NCBI GenBank assembly: GCA_018292915.2
Contig: JACVVK020000169.1
Coordinates: 1,037,001-1,101,000, forward strand
Length of the DNA stretch: 64,000 nucleotides
Direction of reading: 5' to 3'
From: Batillaria attramentaria
Taxonomy: Eukaryota > Mollusca > Gastropoda > Batillariidae
Shown here: positions 36,111 through 47,119 of the stretch, piece by piece
Position numbering within the stretch: position 1 is the first letter of the stretch
How the letters are laid out: every line of letters begins with the position of its first letter
Translations under genes and position numbers: made by a program
The notes under the pieces: model-generated
The model's database searches: none
What the model was told of the DNA's origin: nothing
What the model saw: only the letters and a program-made list of their open reading frames with translations

Positions 36111-39100
36111 GGGGAGGGGGGGTGTGTGCGTGCGCGCGCAAGCGCGCGTCTAAGGCGAGAGAGAGAGAGAGAGGGTCTCTTCTCCGATACCAGTAAGCAA
36201 TCGTCTGTCAGTCAGGTCTGCGGGAAGTAACTCTGTCAAAGGGGAACGACTTTATTACAAGAATTCATTCACCCATGTAGAACCTCGCATACGCCAACAA
36301 GTTGTGACGTCAACCAGCTAGGCGAGCTCACACGACCTCATGTGTTTGGGTTTTTGCAAGTGCATAGAGGCACGATAAGGGTTTTCAGTACTTTCTTTAT
36401 GTCAGCATGCTTGATGTCAGAGAGCTTGCGTTCCGGCGTGTGCGCGCGGGCTGCATACATGACACAACGACTACGACTGTGACTGCAGCAGGTCATTGAA
36501 TGGAAACAACATATTGGGCTGGTGGCCATCTTGTTCAACTATTTCCATGAACAGGACCACGGGGGAAATGCCCTATTTAAGAAAACAAATTTGAGCATTT
36601 TTATAGGCATTTAAGGGCCTCTTTTAGCACCCAAAAGTAAATTACTGCCTTGGTACTGACATGCAAGTCTTCAAAAATGAAGTTAGACTGTCCCATGTGG
36701 CATTACACGTATCATGATACACGACTGTGTGTGCAACCTTTTCCCCCATTCCTTTCCTTAGGCTGAAACTTAGGAGAGTTTTTTTTTTGCTGAAAGGATA
36801 GGAAGTTAGACTGTCCCATGTGGCATTACACGTATCATGATACACGACTGTGTGTGCAACCTTTTCCCCCATTCCTTTCCTTAGGCTGAAACTTAGGGGG
36901 TTTTTTTTTTGCTGAAAGGATAGGAAATTTGGACGACGGAAAATTCCCCAGCCTGCGTATGATGAGCGAGTTCTTAAGAGAAAGAGAGAGAGAGGCAGAA
37001 AGAGAGCACGATTTTCATAAAACCCAAAACATGCCCTAGAGGCTCGTGTTCCCGATTATGCACAGGTGTGTGTATCTGTATGCACGAAACTCTTAAACTG
37101 ACACACAAACTTGAAAACAGCGCGTCACAGGGGACGCACGTTTTGGTCTTGCCATGACAGTGTTTTTCCAACTCTGTCCCCAAAAACCTGACAAACAAAA
37201 ATTGATTTGTATTGAGCAGCGGACACTTGCAGCATCGCATTTCTACTGAGCCATTGTGCTTAACTCTTAAGACCTTGTACCGCTGCATTCCGCTCCGTTC
37301 TGTCAGCACCATACCGCTACGTTCCGCTCCGTATTTATCGCTATGTGGTCTAAGGGAAGCAACTACTATTTAGTGCTCTTCTGTGTGAGAAATCAGGTTT
37401 AGTCACTTCCTGTATTCCTCGTGGTGGTGGTTTTTTTTTTCTGTAAACCTTATGGGACTGAGGCTTGGCAGTAGTACTAGTAGAAAACCTTATGGGACAT
37501 TATGAGTTAAGAGACAGAATCCGATGTATAGACCTTCCAAAGGGACCGTCAAAAATATGGAGAGAGGGTCACAAGGACCGTTGTATTTTCGAATCATACG
37601 GAACACTGGCATGACCATTACCCCATGCCTCACCTGGCAGTCATCAGACTCCGCTGGTTTCCCGTCAGCACCTCCTGCACCTTGCTCTTTGGTCATAACC
37701 ACTCTTGACACCTGAGCAGGATCCTCTCCCTGCCCGCCAGAGACCTCCTCCGAGTGACGCTTGTTCCTTCCATCAGCATCAGAGGCTCCTGTACGTTGCT
37801 GGGATGTTACCTTAGTTTCCGACACCTCCTTTTCTTCTTTCACAAGACCATTCAAGGACGGAGTTGTTGTGCCAGCAACTGGCTCCTGTTTCTGTTGCCC
37901 CTCTGTGCCGACCTCAACTTTCTGTTGCTCGGATCCGGACTCGCTCTTTATGGTGACGGCTACACCGAAAACACACAAACGCAAGCATGACTTCAGCAGT
38001 TTTTTACAGCGCACATCCAGTGATTCAAGACTGCATTTTCATTTTTTTGTCTGTCCTGTCACAAACAATATCACAGACACAACACTGACGAAAAACATCA
38101 TTTCTACAGCTATAGGTATACATGTATGTAATTTCATTTTTCAGAATCCTTTATCTGCGTAATGTGTATTTTACTTAGATGTGACTTTCAAGGTGTAACA
38201 CCAGCCAAAAAAAGAAAGAATAGGCTCTGACCGGTGCTGCGGACATGGTAGGCAGACAGGAAAGTGTGTTTTTCTATACAGCCGCTGCAGATCATCTCCT
38301 GGTAGTCCTCGTTGTCAGGTACTGCAGCATTCAGGTGCTGAACATCACACAGACAGGCTGAAGTAAGTTTCATGCAAAGCTGTCATTAAGCAACTGCATT
38401 CAACTCACTATCACATTTCTGATAAACTGCAAAAAAAAATGTACTGATGTGTATTTTCTCCCTGGATCTCAATGCTGAGCTCTGTATTTTTTTATTTTTT
38501 TCTTAATACTAATAATAGTAGGGTTTCCTGTCGTGAAAATGAAACGTGTGACAAGAAAACCCAAATACAGGGATTGTTTGCTGGCAAACTTATTCAAAAT
38601 ATAGGTCACAGTAGCTATTTTGTAAGTTCTCATGGAATGACCTATGGGTATAAGCAGGGATCGATTTTCTCGCGCGCCGTGCGACTATGTCTCATATTTT
38701 GATAAAATGTCGCATAGAAATTTCGCAAAATGCGTCATATGTCGCATGAACATGACATCACAAGCGCACTTGACAACGCGAAGCAGAGATGCGCTGTCTG
38801 TGTCAGTCATAGAGTCTGTTACACTAATCTAATTTTAGTGATGAGGCTTACTTATCCCGCTCGCCGCGCGCGCTGCCAGGAACTCTCGCTCGAAAGAGTT
38901 GCAAAAAATATTCTCAGTTCTGCGATCGAGAGGTCCTTTTCCGTTCAGAACCTGAACGTCACTGCACTTACGAACAGGCTCTCGGCACAGACATGTGACA
39001 GAGTGATGCGGGTGAACTTGATTGTCTCATAGAAAATGAAAATATCTCATAAAAATGACTGGAGACAATGTCTCATTGGCATATTTGAGTAAATCCATCC

Positions 39101-42100
39101 CTGGGTATAAGTAACTACAGGTACCACAGCAGCACCCACAGAACACTGTACCAAGTCAAGTCAAGTCAAAGAGTTTATTTCAAAACCCCGTTGGGGGTAC
39201 ATGAAACGAGAAATTAACATAGGAATCAAGCTCACCACACCGTGATCATTATGATTGCTCGCACACAAGTTTTAACAACCAGATCTTCACTTGCTGCCTG
39301 CTAATTTCTGTCACTGGGTCGAACAAACCTAAAGCATCAAACTGTAGTCATGGGTAAAACGCAGATAATTCAACAACTGCACGGTCTGCTTAAAACACAT
39401 ACCCGTCCATGATACCAGTCTTCACAGATGACACACTGAATCATCTCATCATCAACCTGTAACAGTGATAATAAAAAACATGAACCTGCTTGTGTCAAAA
39501 CTCAGATTTCCCATCAACCTTACCTTTCTCTCCAGCTACACACACATACAAAATGACTGACAACTGGCGGACATAGAACTCCCCGTCTACTAACACCTTT
39601 TCCCCTTAATTTTAACTTGTGGAGGCAGAGAGGGGGTGGGCGTTAGAGGATCACACACAAAATGGCAACCAAACATCTGTCCATGTAAAAGAAGATCCAT
39701 ACCTCATCATCCGGGTCAGGGTAGGGCCGTGAGCAGGTACAGTAGCGTCCCCTGAAGTTCTGATTGTACTGGTTCTCTGGGTTGACAGGTTCCTTTGTCT
39801 GAAGAAGATAAAACATTGTGGACCTGTCATTAGTGCCAGTGTCTGTGAAGTGTGATTCCTTATACAGTCAAACCTGTGTAAGGCGGTCACCCAAGGGACT
39901 GGGTCAAACTGACCACCTTAGACAGGGTGACCGGGTTATCCAGGGTGTCATGTCAACAGCTAGTGTGTCAGGGGATCCTCTGGGGTGACCAGGTTAGACA
40001 GTGGTTTGGCTTACACAGGTGACCGCCTTGGCAGGTTCGACTGTATATTACACAATGAATAAATATAATTTATGGCAACAATTGTGTGTCACTCTATGTG
40101 TGTGTATCTTTCGTTGTTTTTGTTTTGTTTTTAACTAAAATAATTAACCGGTCGAGTTCCTGCAACGTGTGCTCACCGGAGTCAGTTTACATTTTGTGTC
40201 TTGAAACTTGCTGTTTCCACAGTCACAACGGAAAAATCTGAAACAAAAAGCCAAAACAAAAAATGATCATGATATGAATAATACATGTATACATGTGCAT
40301 ATTTATCAGCAGTTTACAACTGACGTCGCTTTCCTGTCACTGTTGCTGCTGTTTTATGACTGTTAGTGTTTGGTAAGTTTTCATATCACTTATGTTTGGT
40401 AATGGTAGATTAAAAATGCACTACTGTTGGTATTCTTGTAACTGTGCTTGTAGAAGGAATAGCATTATTTTGTCTGCTGACCAAGAGGACAGATGCTGCT
40501 AATAGTATTGTTAGTATTAATTAAAATTACCACTGTCCACTTGAGTTACTGTAGCCATTGTAAATGTGACTAAACAAGCAAGAGAACATGAAACAAACCT
40601 CTTTGTGTACAGCTCATAGAGGTCATGACCCTCATGGCACCTGTAGCTGCATGCTAGGCATATGCCTGCAGGCTCAGTAGTACAGCAGGTGGTACAGGCA
40701 TACAATGCTTGACGTTGGACATACCCCTGTATTGGGGGAAAAAATATACACATATAAATGAATATGAGAAATTATCGTGACACTATTAACAAGCTTTCTA
40801 AGCTTGAGGCTTTAATCCAAACAACTTTTCACCTGCTGTTGTGTAACTGTGACAAACCGCATTTGTGGGGTTTTCATTAATTATGTGTTCGCCGTTTTCA
40901 AAAGTGTATTTTCATGTGTAGTGTTAACTAGTGTTTTAGACAGGTAGTACTGTACTGGAGTTTATCCCAGTCTACCTAACGTTTTCACGTGCGGGAAAAT
41001 GCCTATGCACGGCTATAGCGGTTGCTTGAGTTTTACTCTGTACGAGAGACTGTTGTAACACAAGTAGACCTGAGTTGTTGTCAGCTTACGAAGTGAGCAA
41101 TTGCGACAAAGATTGTGCGCAGTCCTACTATTGACCGGTGGAGGGAACAGGTCTCTTTTTTCCCCACCCGGCTTCTTTTGTGTTCCGTATGCCATAGCGC
41201 TACAGGTATGTTTGATTTTTGAATATTGTTTGTCTATTTCAAGACCAAGTGGATTGTTTGGTAACCCTATGGGTAACTTGATGCTATTATGATGTATCTG
41301 ATTTAGTTCTGAATGTTGGACTTCTCAAATGGTTATTCAAATGAGAGAATTTTTGGTAGGATGTTTTGACTTCATTCTTGTGAGGAATCAGTTGTGAGAA
41401 TATGGTTTGAGGTTGATGATGAGGATATAAGTTTGAACTGTTTGAAATTGTATGGGTACTTGGTAACTGGAAGGTGAATTTGTTGAGAATTTCTGATATC
41501 AATTCATAACTGGAACTTTCGAGATCGATATCAGATGTTATTGTTGTTGAAATGGAACTTTGTTCAGGATCAAAGTTAGTTTATGGAGAAGAAATACTAT
41601 CCGAGATAGTGGTAGTAATTACGGGTTAATATTGTACAGGAACGACGCCGGAGACCCGGTGAGCTGACCGCATAGTAATATGTCCGCCTGATCAGCGTAC
41701 ACGACACCATGTTTGTCTACTCTTGTCTGCCCCATCGTTGTGGAGCTTGAAGCCAGCGACGTGTTTATCTCCCTTGAGAGCACGTGCAGCCATCCAGTCG
41801 AGCGCCGTGTCAAGGTGGAGCTATCCCTGAGTCTGATGGGGTACACCATCCTCAGCGTATTATTTGTGAAGGTGTCTGCGGTCCAGCATTGTTAAAGTCA
41901 CTTCCAGAAGAAGTGCTTCCATTCACTCATTCCAGGAGAAGGTGAAAAGATTTGAATCGCCCGGAATTCCCAGAGGAATCGTCTGGCTCAAGTGTACATA
42001 TTTTCTATCTAAGACCAACAAGTCTTCACCCAGTCTGCAGCATCGTTTCGACCAAGCTTGTTGAGTTCTTCTTGTTTATTTCACTTTATTCATTTCACAT

Positions 42101-42797
42101 CTAATTGTGTATAGTGGCTTTTGTCCGCGTTGTAGTACATTTTGTACCCAGGCACATATCCTTAGAATAACCGATGTGCTGGTGAAATTGGAGGCATCTG
42201 TTTTTCAACTTTGAACGTAATTAAGCCTTAAAATTACTTATTAATTCGTGTGATTGTCTGATTGTTTTCGTGTATCATAGTAAAAGGTCTCAGTCAAAAG
42301 AATAACTATTTGCTTGTGTGTATGAAAGGGAGTGGATGACGTTTGCATGCGTGCCTTTCTGAATCTGAATGTCTGTGATGTGAAAGCGGAGTGAAAGTGT
42401 GAGACCGCCTTACGTTACAGTAACAGAAAGTGCATGTTACTGACTGGAACCGCGCACTATCATCCTGCAACTAAACACCCGCTTCCACCATTCAAGTTTA
42501 ACTAGAAGTCAGTCAAAATATTGCTTGGCAGTTCACTAGCTTGCTCATGTTGTTGCAAAACTGTACCGGTAGTGTAGTAGAAGGAGGACGCCAAAGGATT
42601 AAATTTTTGCCTCCACCGTTTTTGTTCGGAGGATCGGGATGTTGAGTTCTCACCTTCGCATACGTGCAATTTACTTCATCGCTGTCGCCCAACACTGCAG
42701 ACGCATCTTCCTGCAAGCGTGCCTGCTCTGCAAGAACATCAACCATCGACAGACAATCACTCCCATCAGCGGAGGCGGAATTTTCTGCCGATGACAT
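28582..42797 (-). CDS. UBR7: UBR7, UBR-box and PHD-finger E3 ubiquitin ligase (complete, 11 exons)
   Basis: UBR7 is a nuclear, chromatin-associated protein; its PHD finger has been linked to histone H2B ubiquitination (family knowledge). Exons in transcript order: 42797-42654, 40726-40599, 40237-40177, 39798-39703, 39456-39403, 38337-38232, 37959-37634, 32790-32614, 30637-30472, 30146-30085, 28674-28582. They sum to 1413 nt, 470 residues plus stop, with all phases consistent. Domain order: N-terminal VDVLAEQ...AVLGDSDEVNCTY; UBR box with RQALYACTTC, GICLACSYRCHEGHDLYELY and FRCDCGNSKF; PHD finger from YCTCSRPYPDPDDE through MIQCVICEDWYHGR to MICSGCIEKHTF; an acidic linker; WPAGWRAKLCRCAKCM; and the C-terminus VVGEEDIRAFFSHMEARK. 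Zinc ligands look intact. It converges on ITPK copy 2 and diverges from the PPC gene. Confidence 0.95.
28707..29023 (-). mobile_element. Family B SINE with partial tandem duplication
   Basis: tRNA-like head (minus strand GTGGTCGAATGG and GAGTTCGATCCC) and body ending in AAGGACGTTAAACCCCC. Most of the unit plus its flank (acctaagattaaagatgcaatga) is repeated once at about 149-bp spacing. In the last UBR7 intron. Confidence 0.8.
29100..29314. mobile_element. MITE-like repeat with TAACTCTTAA ends, copy 2
   Basis: Same termini and inner palindrome (agccacttcaagccacta / tagtggcttgaagtggct). In the last UBR7 intron. Confidence 0.6.
29471..29741. repeat. 30-bp minisatellite, 9 units
   Basis: Near-perfect units of gctgaaatatatcgggctga plus gccccttgtg. 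Because 30 is a multiple of 3, several frames stay open and give 10-residue repeats such as AEIYRAEPLV; these are intronic (UBR7) and not coding. Confidence 0.92.
30085..30146 (-). CDS. UBR7: UBR7 exon 10
   Basis: 62 nt: GFMDLKTELREFLKGFADSG, phase 1/0. It is equivalent to the family's YNDLK.EL..YL..FA segment. Confidence 0.92.
30472..30637 (-). CDS. UBR7: UBR7 exon 9
   Basis: 55 codons plus one base: SMYEEEGVQFLLDDNDTVHA, then ALSQMNRIQQVEVLQ. It matches the family's V.FL.D..DTV.AYE and LS.MNR.QQVE blocks. Donor G|GTTAGT. Confidence 0.93.
31866..32533. mobile_element. Non-autonomous DNA element with CAGGGGTG ends, copy 2
   Basis: Same termini and internal sequence as 25491-26321, but 668 bp long and flanked by a different direct repeat, GCAATA (31860-31865 and 32534-32539). 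In a UBR7 intron. Confidence 0.8.
32614..32790 (-). CDS. UBR7: UBR7 exon 8
   Basis: 59 codons, phase 0/0: PPAKRLKTEKKELENSEEGA, then FWPAGWRAKLCRCAKCM. The WP..WR.KLC.C..CM block is a UBR7-specific conserved segment. The large upstream intron (32791-37633) is full of repeats. Confidence 0.93.
33137..33720. repeat. Two diverged tandem units of about 300 bp
   Basis: Units 33137-33430 and 33438-33720 share cttcaaatttggggt, agttatcgcccttt and gcgtaatatttacctaaa-like blocks in the same order. No coding signal. Confidence 0.55.
34447..35340. repeat. Long-spaced inverted repeat, about 50-bp arms
   Basis: gggacaacgcgtaagagttg and tgcgcgcattagcgcgcatc at 34447-34500 are repeated in inverse orientation at 35287-35340. 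The 790-bp interior holds a GT microsatellite. In a UBR7 intron. Confidence 0.55.
34921..34957. repeat. GT microsatellite
   Basis: About 18 GT units in a UBR7 intron. Confidence 0.9.
36553..36956. repeat. Dispersed repeat, copy 2, with internal tandem duplication
   Basis: Same family as 21925-22256. The block 36684-36800 (gttagactgtcccatgtggc to gctgaaaggatagga) is repeated at 36807-36926. Confidence 0.7.
37634..37959 (-). CDS. UBR7: UBR7 exon 7: acidic, disordered linker
   Basis: 326 nt, phase 1/0. Low-complexity E, K, S, T and G-rich residues from VTIKSESGSEQQ to PAESDDCQ. The family also has a poorly conserved linker after the PHD finger. Confidence 0.85.
38232..38337 (-). CDS. UBR7: UBR7 exon 6: end of PHD finger
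   Basis: Encodes HLNAAVPDNEDYQEMICSGC, then IEKHTFLSAYHVRST. The last CxxC of the PHD finger is present. Phase 0/1; donor G|GTCAGA chosen because the next exon needs phase 1. Confidence 0.9.
39403..39456 (-). CDS. UBR7: UBR7 exon 5: PHD core
   Basis: 18 codons, VDDEMIQCVICEDWYHGR, phase 0/0. It carries the CxxC and the W-x-H of the PHD finger. Donor CGG|GTATGT. Confidence 0.92.
39703..39798 (-). CDS. UBR7: UBR7 exon 4: start of PHD finger
   Basis: 32 codons, phase 0/0: TKEPVNPENQYNQNFRG, then RYCTCSRPYPDPDDE. It holds the first Cys pair of the PHD finger. Confidence 0.92.
39863..40047. mobile_element. MITE with TACAGTC ends (Tc1/mariner type)
   Basis: TACAGTCAAACCTG at the left and CAGGTTCGACTGTA at the right, with extended complementarity (GGCGGTCACC / GGTGACCGCC) and TA flanks. 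In UBR7 intron 3. Confidence 0.75.
40177..40237 (-). CDS. UBR7: UBR7 exon 3: end of UBR box
   Basis: 61 nt, acceptor ...gtttcag, donor CCG|GTGAGC. It encodes FFRCDCGNSKFQDTKCKLTP, completing the UBR box with the conserved FRCDCGNSKF. Too short for ordinary ORF detection. Confidence 0.92.
40599..40726 (-). CDS. UBR7: UBR7 exon 2: UBR box
   Basis: Encodes GYVQRQALYACTTC, then GICLACSYRCHEGHDLYELY. Cys and His spacing fits the UBR-type zinc finger. Start phase 0, end phase 2, donor AG|GTTTGT. Confidence 0.93.
42654..42797 (-). CDS. UBR7: UBR7 exon 1
   Basis: 48 codons from ATG to AAG|GTGAGA. It encodes MSSAENSASADGSD and MVDVLAEQARLQEDASAVLG, the acidic N-terminal segment typical of UBR7. Confidence 0.9.
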
Positions 42798-43312
42798 TGC
42801 AACTTGGGAAGAAATCGTCCGATTAAACGTCTATATGGTTTGGGCGCCGTTTGTTGAATGTTGAGCAATATTTTTACCGGGAGTTATCATTGCAGTAAAG
42901 CATATATCTTTTAAAAAATATTTTGTTTTTACAACATACTCACTAAACCAGTAAAACTTCTTAGTTCAAATACACAACTACTAATGTTTATGTAAAATAA
43001 ACATTGCGAGAAAGATCGCATAACGCAAACATAAAATATGGTGCACAAGCGAATAAAGCCTCCCGTTTCCCGCAACAAGGGACAGCACTCTATGGTAAGT
43101 GGTTTCACGGTAGTACGTCTAGTTGCTAGAACAACCCACAGCAGAGAGGCAGAAATGGTACAAAACATTTCTTCTGTGTAACTAAACTGACTTGTGTTTC
43201 ATATAGAACATACTCTCCGTTTCGTTTGAACTTTAAACTGTTTTGCACACCTTTTCAAGGTTATTTGTCCACAGAAAGATGTGGGTGTGTCCCCTCCAGT
43301 GTAAAACTTGAC
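42798..43312. promoter_or_regulatory. Head-to-head intergenic region between UBR7 and the PPC-domain gene
   Basis: 515 bp separate the UBR7 start codon (- strand) from the proposed PPC start (+ strand), so both 5' ends must use this block if the PPC start is right. I saw no clear TATA box or named factor site. Confidence 0.5.
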
Positions 43313-43328
43313 ATGGCACCCAAGATGT
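43313..43328 (+). CDS. Tentative first coding exon of the PPC gene
   Basis: ATG GCA CCC AAG ATG T, followed by donor GTATAG. Chosen because the next exon needs phase 1 and the reading MAPKM-LPLRCVPVRFVPG resembles the family start. A 5' exon elsewhere is possible. Confidence 0.4.
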
Positions 43329-43345
43329 GTATAGTATGTGTGTGC

Positions 43346-43382
<37 letters not shown>

Positions 43383-44329
43383 CCAGACATGTCATTTCCC
43401 GTATGTGTCACTCCGTCAGTGTCTTTGTCAGTCTGTTCCAGTGCCACTTAGATGTGTGCCAGTGCGATTTGTTCCGGGGCAAGAACTGCGTCAAGCTCTC
43501 CGTGAGTGTGTGAAGTTGCACCAGATGAAAGCTGCGTTTGTTGTCACCTGCGTTGGGAGTGTGACCAAAGCGACACTTCGTCTTGCAGATTCAAACACAG
43601 TATGCACCAGCAATACAGTACTAATCGATTGAAACTATTCTTACGGGGCTATGGCTTTTCATAAAATTTAAGTAAAATTGAAATGATGGGAATATTATGT
43701 ATTGTGGTTGGAAGACAGCAGAATACAGGACAATTTTATTGTGAACAGCTGAGGACTCTTTTTGGATCATGGTAGACATATTGTGGAAGAACCTGATAAA
43801 CACTAAATCTGTGCTATTTTTTGTTTCTTTAGTTTAAGGATGTGAAGTGTCTTGGTTTGCCAAGTAAAATGAGTTACACTGGAGACCAGGCTTAGTAATA
43901 ATAATAGTAATAACAATAATAATAGCACGTTCAAAGTGTGGCTCCGTCTCACAAAAAAGGATTCACTGCGCAAACACACACACACACACACACTCAAACC
44001 TTCCATTCCCAAATCTGGATACTGGAACTTGCCTCCATGAGTTTCTTTTTTTTTTTTTTTTTTTGCAGGTGAAAACATATCTGGGCCCGTTTGAAATTGT
44101 CTCTCTAGTGGGCACCCTGTCAGGAGGTGAGGGCGGCCATCTTCACATTTCACTAAGTGATGACAAAGGAGCAGTGATTGGTGGTCATGTGGTGGGAGAT
44201 TTGTATGTACATACAACTGCGGAAGTTGTGATCGGGGAGTGTGCAGGATTGGCGTTTGCCCGGGAGCATGATGTCATGACAGGATATGATGAACTGAAAG
44301 TGAATACCACTGGACATTCACCGTCGTAG
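43313..44329 (+). CDS. PPC/DUF296-domain protein, function unknown
   Basis: Small PPC-domain protein (the plants-and-prokaryotes conserved domain; in plants it is fused to AT-hooks). Exons 43442-43599 and 44069-44329 are firm. A 16-nt first exon at 43313-43328 (MAPKM) is tentative but fits the required phase and would give 144 residues. Visible motifs: PLRCVPVRFVPGQELRQAL, FVVTCVGSVTKATLRLA, GPFEIVSLVGTL, HLHISLSDDKGAVIGGHVVG and TTAEVVIGE. The GGH motif and alternating strand pattern are the PPC hallmark. No AT-hook is present. The cellular role in animals is not known to me, and enzyme names sometimes given to such proteins should not be trusted. Confidence 0.85.
43442..43599 (+). CDS. PPC gene exon: first half of domain
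   Basis: Acceptor ...ctgttccag, donor ACA|GTATGC, phase 1/0. Encodes PLRCVPVRFVPGQEL and VVTCVGSVTKATLRLADSNT. Confidence 0.85.
44069..44329 (+). CDS. PPC gene last exon: second half of domain
   Basis: A long T-rich tract precedes ...ttttgcag. Encodes VKTYLGPFEIVSLVGTLSGG, then AVIGGHVVGDLYVHTTAEVV, ending in TAG at 44327. Confidence 0.92.
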   Translation: MKTYLGPFEIVSLVGTLSGGEGGHLHISLSDDKGAVIGGHVVGDLYVHTTAEVVIGECAGLAFAREHDVMTGYDELKVNTTGHSPS

Positions 44330-44417
44330 CACACTGGTGACGAGGACAGTTATTACAGTTTTCTCTGGTTTTTAAGGTGACAGGGCATAAAATGGTCAAT
44401 GATTGAAAAGGAGGAGT

Positions 44418-44586
44418 GGGTGGGTGTTTGGGAATGTAACACACTTTTCCACCACGCAAGGATGATCTAAAAGACGGGGCAGAGTGAAAAAGGCCAGCAC
44501 AAATATTTGGCCCCAGCCGGGACTCGAACTCACGACCCCAGCATTGAGAGTCCAGCACTCTACTGTTCAGTTATCCCGGCTCCCCC
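44418..44586 (-). mobile_element. Family B SINE
   Basis: Same head and body as the other family B copies, minus orientation, just after the PPC stop codon. Confidence 0.8.
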
Positions 44587-44589
44587 AAG

Positions 44590-44935
44590 AGGAGGAAAAG
44601 TGTGCAGCACTAAGTGATGAAGTGGTATATCTTTGCAGATGCATTACGCTAAGGGTGTCCGAAGTGTCCCCCGGAATATTTTTTCTTTATATCGGACTGA
44701 AATCTGTGCAGTTGGATGCTTTTTGGCATGATTTTAAGTGCTGTAAAGGAGAAAACTCTTGGTGTGTGTGTGGGGGGGGGGGGGGGGGTAGAATTGAGAA
44801 AAAAATCAGTGTAATTTGGTGTGTTTTAGCATGATTTAAGTGCTTCAGTATAAGAAACATGTTTTTTTGGGGAGGAACATTTTTAGCCAAAGGTGGAAAT
44901 CTGCCAAACGCCCTGATGTGACAATGCATGGGAAA
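44590..44935. repeat. Dispersed repeat, copy 2
   Basis: Counterpart of 23760-24115, adjacent to a family B SINE after the PPC gene. Confidence 0.5.
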
Positions 44936-45024
44936 TCCAGGTGTAAGTTGAAAGTGAAAGTTCTGAGGTAAAGACCGATTTAGGTGACATGCTTTAAAAG
45001 GGAAACACTTAGGAAGCCAGGCAG

Positions 45025-45216
45025 GCCCTAACATGGAACCCCTAGGGTAAGCGAAAGAGAGGACAGCTGAGGAACACCTGGCGACGCCATCTCAAGGCAG
45101 ACACCAGGAAGATGGCATACAACTGGAGACAACTAGAAACAATGGCCCAGGACAGAGGACTCTGGCGGACTGTTGTAGGCGGCCTATACCCCAGTAAGGG
45201 TGACGGGCCTAAGTAA
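45025..45216 (+). pseudogene. Relic of a non-LTR retrotransposon ORF C-terminus
   Basis: Reads ALTWNP-stop-GKRKRGQLRNTWRRHLKA, then LETMAQDRGLWRTVVGGLYP before TAA. The GKRKRGRP-NTWRR...AQDR..WR..V..LCP pattern is the tail of animal LINE reverse-transcriptase proteins. One in-frame TAG replaces the usual glutamine. It sits in the presumed 3' UTR of the PPC gene. Confidence 0.7.
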
Positions 45217-45366
45217 GTTTTGCCACGATGTACAAATTCAAAAATGTTAGGTTGGTTGTATTTTGCAATGCTTTTTTTTCAGGACAGAAACATTTCTTTT
45301 GCATGTTTAAAACTTGGCTTGGATGGTATCTTTTACTCATGCTGGGGTTTTCCATTTAATGTTGAG

Positions 45367-45372
45367 AATAAA
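45367..45372 (+). promoter_or_regulatory. Possible polyadenylation signal of the PPC gene
   Basis: AATAAA about 1 kb after the PPC stop codon, beyond a SINE and a LINE tail relic in the presumed 3' UTR. No cleavage-site evidence. Confidence 0.3.
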
Positions 45373-47119
45373 GCGTGGAGTTTTCAAACCTGAATGAGAG
45401 TTAAGTGTGCTTAACAAGTGTACTTAACGACAAGTTCACCACAATGACAGCAAAGGCATCCCAACAGATTTTTCGATATTTATTACAACAAACTGTAGTC
45501 AAAACAATATTGCGAGAGATTTAAAACAAACAACTGGTAACTGTCATTTTCCTTTCAACCATTAACTTCAATCTGCTTTCTTACTCAACATGATTTTTTA
45601 TATTATGACCATAGTGAAATAAACTAATAATTGTGAGGCTTCTTCTGAAACCCACCAGCAGGTAACAAGAAGTGTTAGGAGACAATAATAAGGTGTCGGA
45701 TCAACGGGCTCCAACAGATAACAAAGAGTGAGTTTTCTTGACCAAAGCAATCTAACAGGTACATGAAGACAACTACATGTATATGTCATATATATATATA
45801 TATATATATACATTACAATGGCCTGCTGACTGACACAAATTGACACTAAATGGATAGAAAAAGCAGATCTAAATTAATTTTATGAATCTTTCATGTGTAA
45901 GGAGCATAAATACCATTCATCATAATATTCAAGCAACCAAATTTCTTTCTCTCACTAAATATGTGTGGAGAGCAGCACAGAAGAGGGGGGGGGGGGGGGG
46001 GGGGGGGGCGCTTGGCTTTCACAAACAAGAAATCATTTAACACTGACCAAGACAACGAAAGGATTTCCTTCCAAAACAGTACATCACCCCAAAAGAACTG
46101 GCAAGGAAGCCAAACTAAGTATTATAATTTATTAGACCCTCTTTCTTACCAAAGTGCACCAACCCTATGCTTGAAAAGCCCTCAAAAGGATGGTGAAAAT
46201 AAAAATTGTTTCAAACATACCAATGCCACTCAGTGTCACCAAACATTACATAGAATATATACATGTACCACATGACTGAACAAAACCTGTTGTTATGCAT
46301 CAACTGTCCAAGGTAGCACAATAGTATATTTTTTTTTTTAAAAGTGCACAATGAAATGTAAAATAGAATGCGGCTCAAATTACACACAAAGCTGACACAG
46401 TCTGTACTCTGGGATCCTCTCACATGTACAGAAAGGAATGATGTTACAAGCACAGCAAATAAAAGCACCAACGTACGCAAGCATGTTCTCACAAAGCATG
46501 CAATGTTATATATATGAAAATGCCAAAAATTCACCTACAGAAATTCTGTAGATCTCCGCCAAAAGGAAATGAGTTTGGTATCCTTCTGACCCAGTGTCAC
46601 AACTTTCAAACCCAGAGGATGTTCCAAAAGTTTTGTTTGTTTGTTTTTTTGCACAGATTGGACTGTTGAAAAAACTTCAAGATCAACCAGAGGAGAGGCT
46701 GAGGATATGTGCGTCACAATGAAATACACGCAGCACGTCTTCATTCACACGATATTATTTTTGGACACGTTCCCTCACCCAGGCACTTGATGATCTGTTC
46801 TGAATGACAATTATCTGAGTTACTTCTGTCAAAGCATACCGATTTACCTTTTAAAAAAAAAAAAAAAAAGTACACCAGTAACTCAGACCGCAGCAGTTGC
46901 ACTGTACCATTTGCAGTCAAACTCGATCCAGTTTCTGAAAATGAATGAATTGATAATTTGCTTGGAAACCACTTCCAATTTTCTTCACAGAACATTTGTG
47001 TTCTCATAAACTCAGCCCTAAAAGGTATGTGGTGTTGCACTGCAGCTGATTAAACTGCAGTCACTTTGATTCTAACCCACAACTCAGATTTTGGCAGTGA
47101 CACATGAACTCCAGTGGGT

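Noticed and set aside
37524..38162. Plus-strand ORFs opposite UBR7 exon 7
   Set aside because: Shadows of the minus-strand coding exon.
43226..43513. Unspliced N-terminal extension of the PPC protein through the GT/GA repeat
   Set aside because: It is in a different frame from the PPC domain and runs through a microsatellite.
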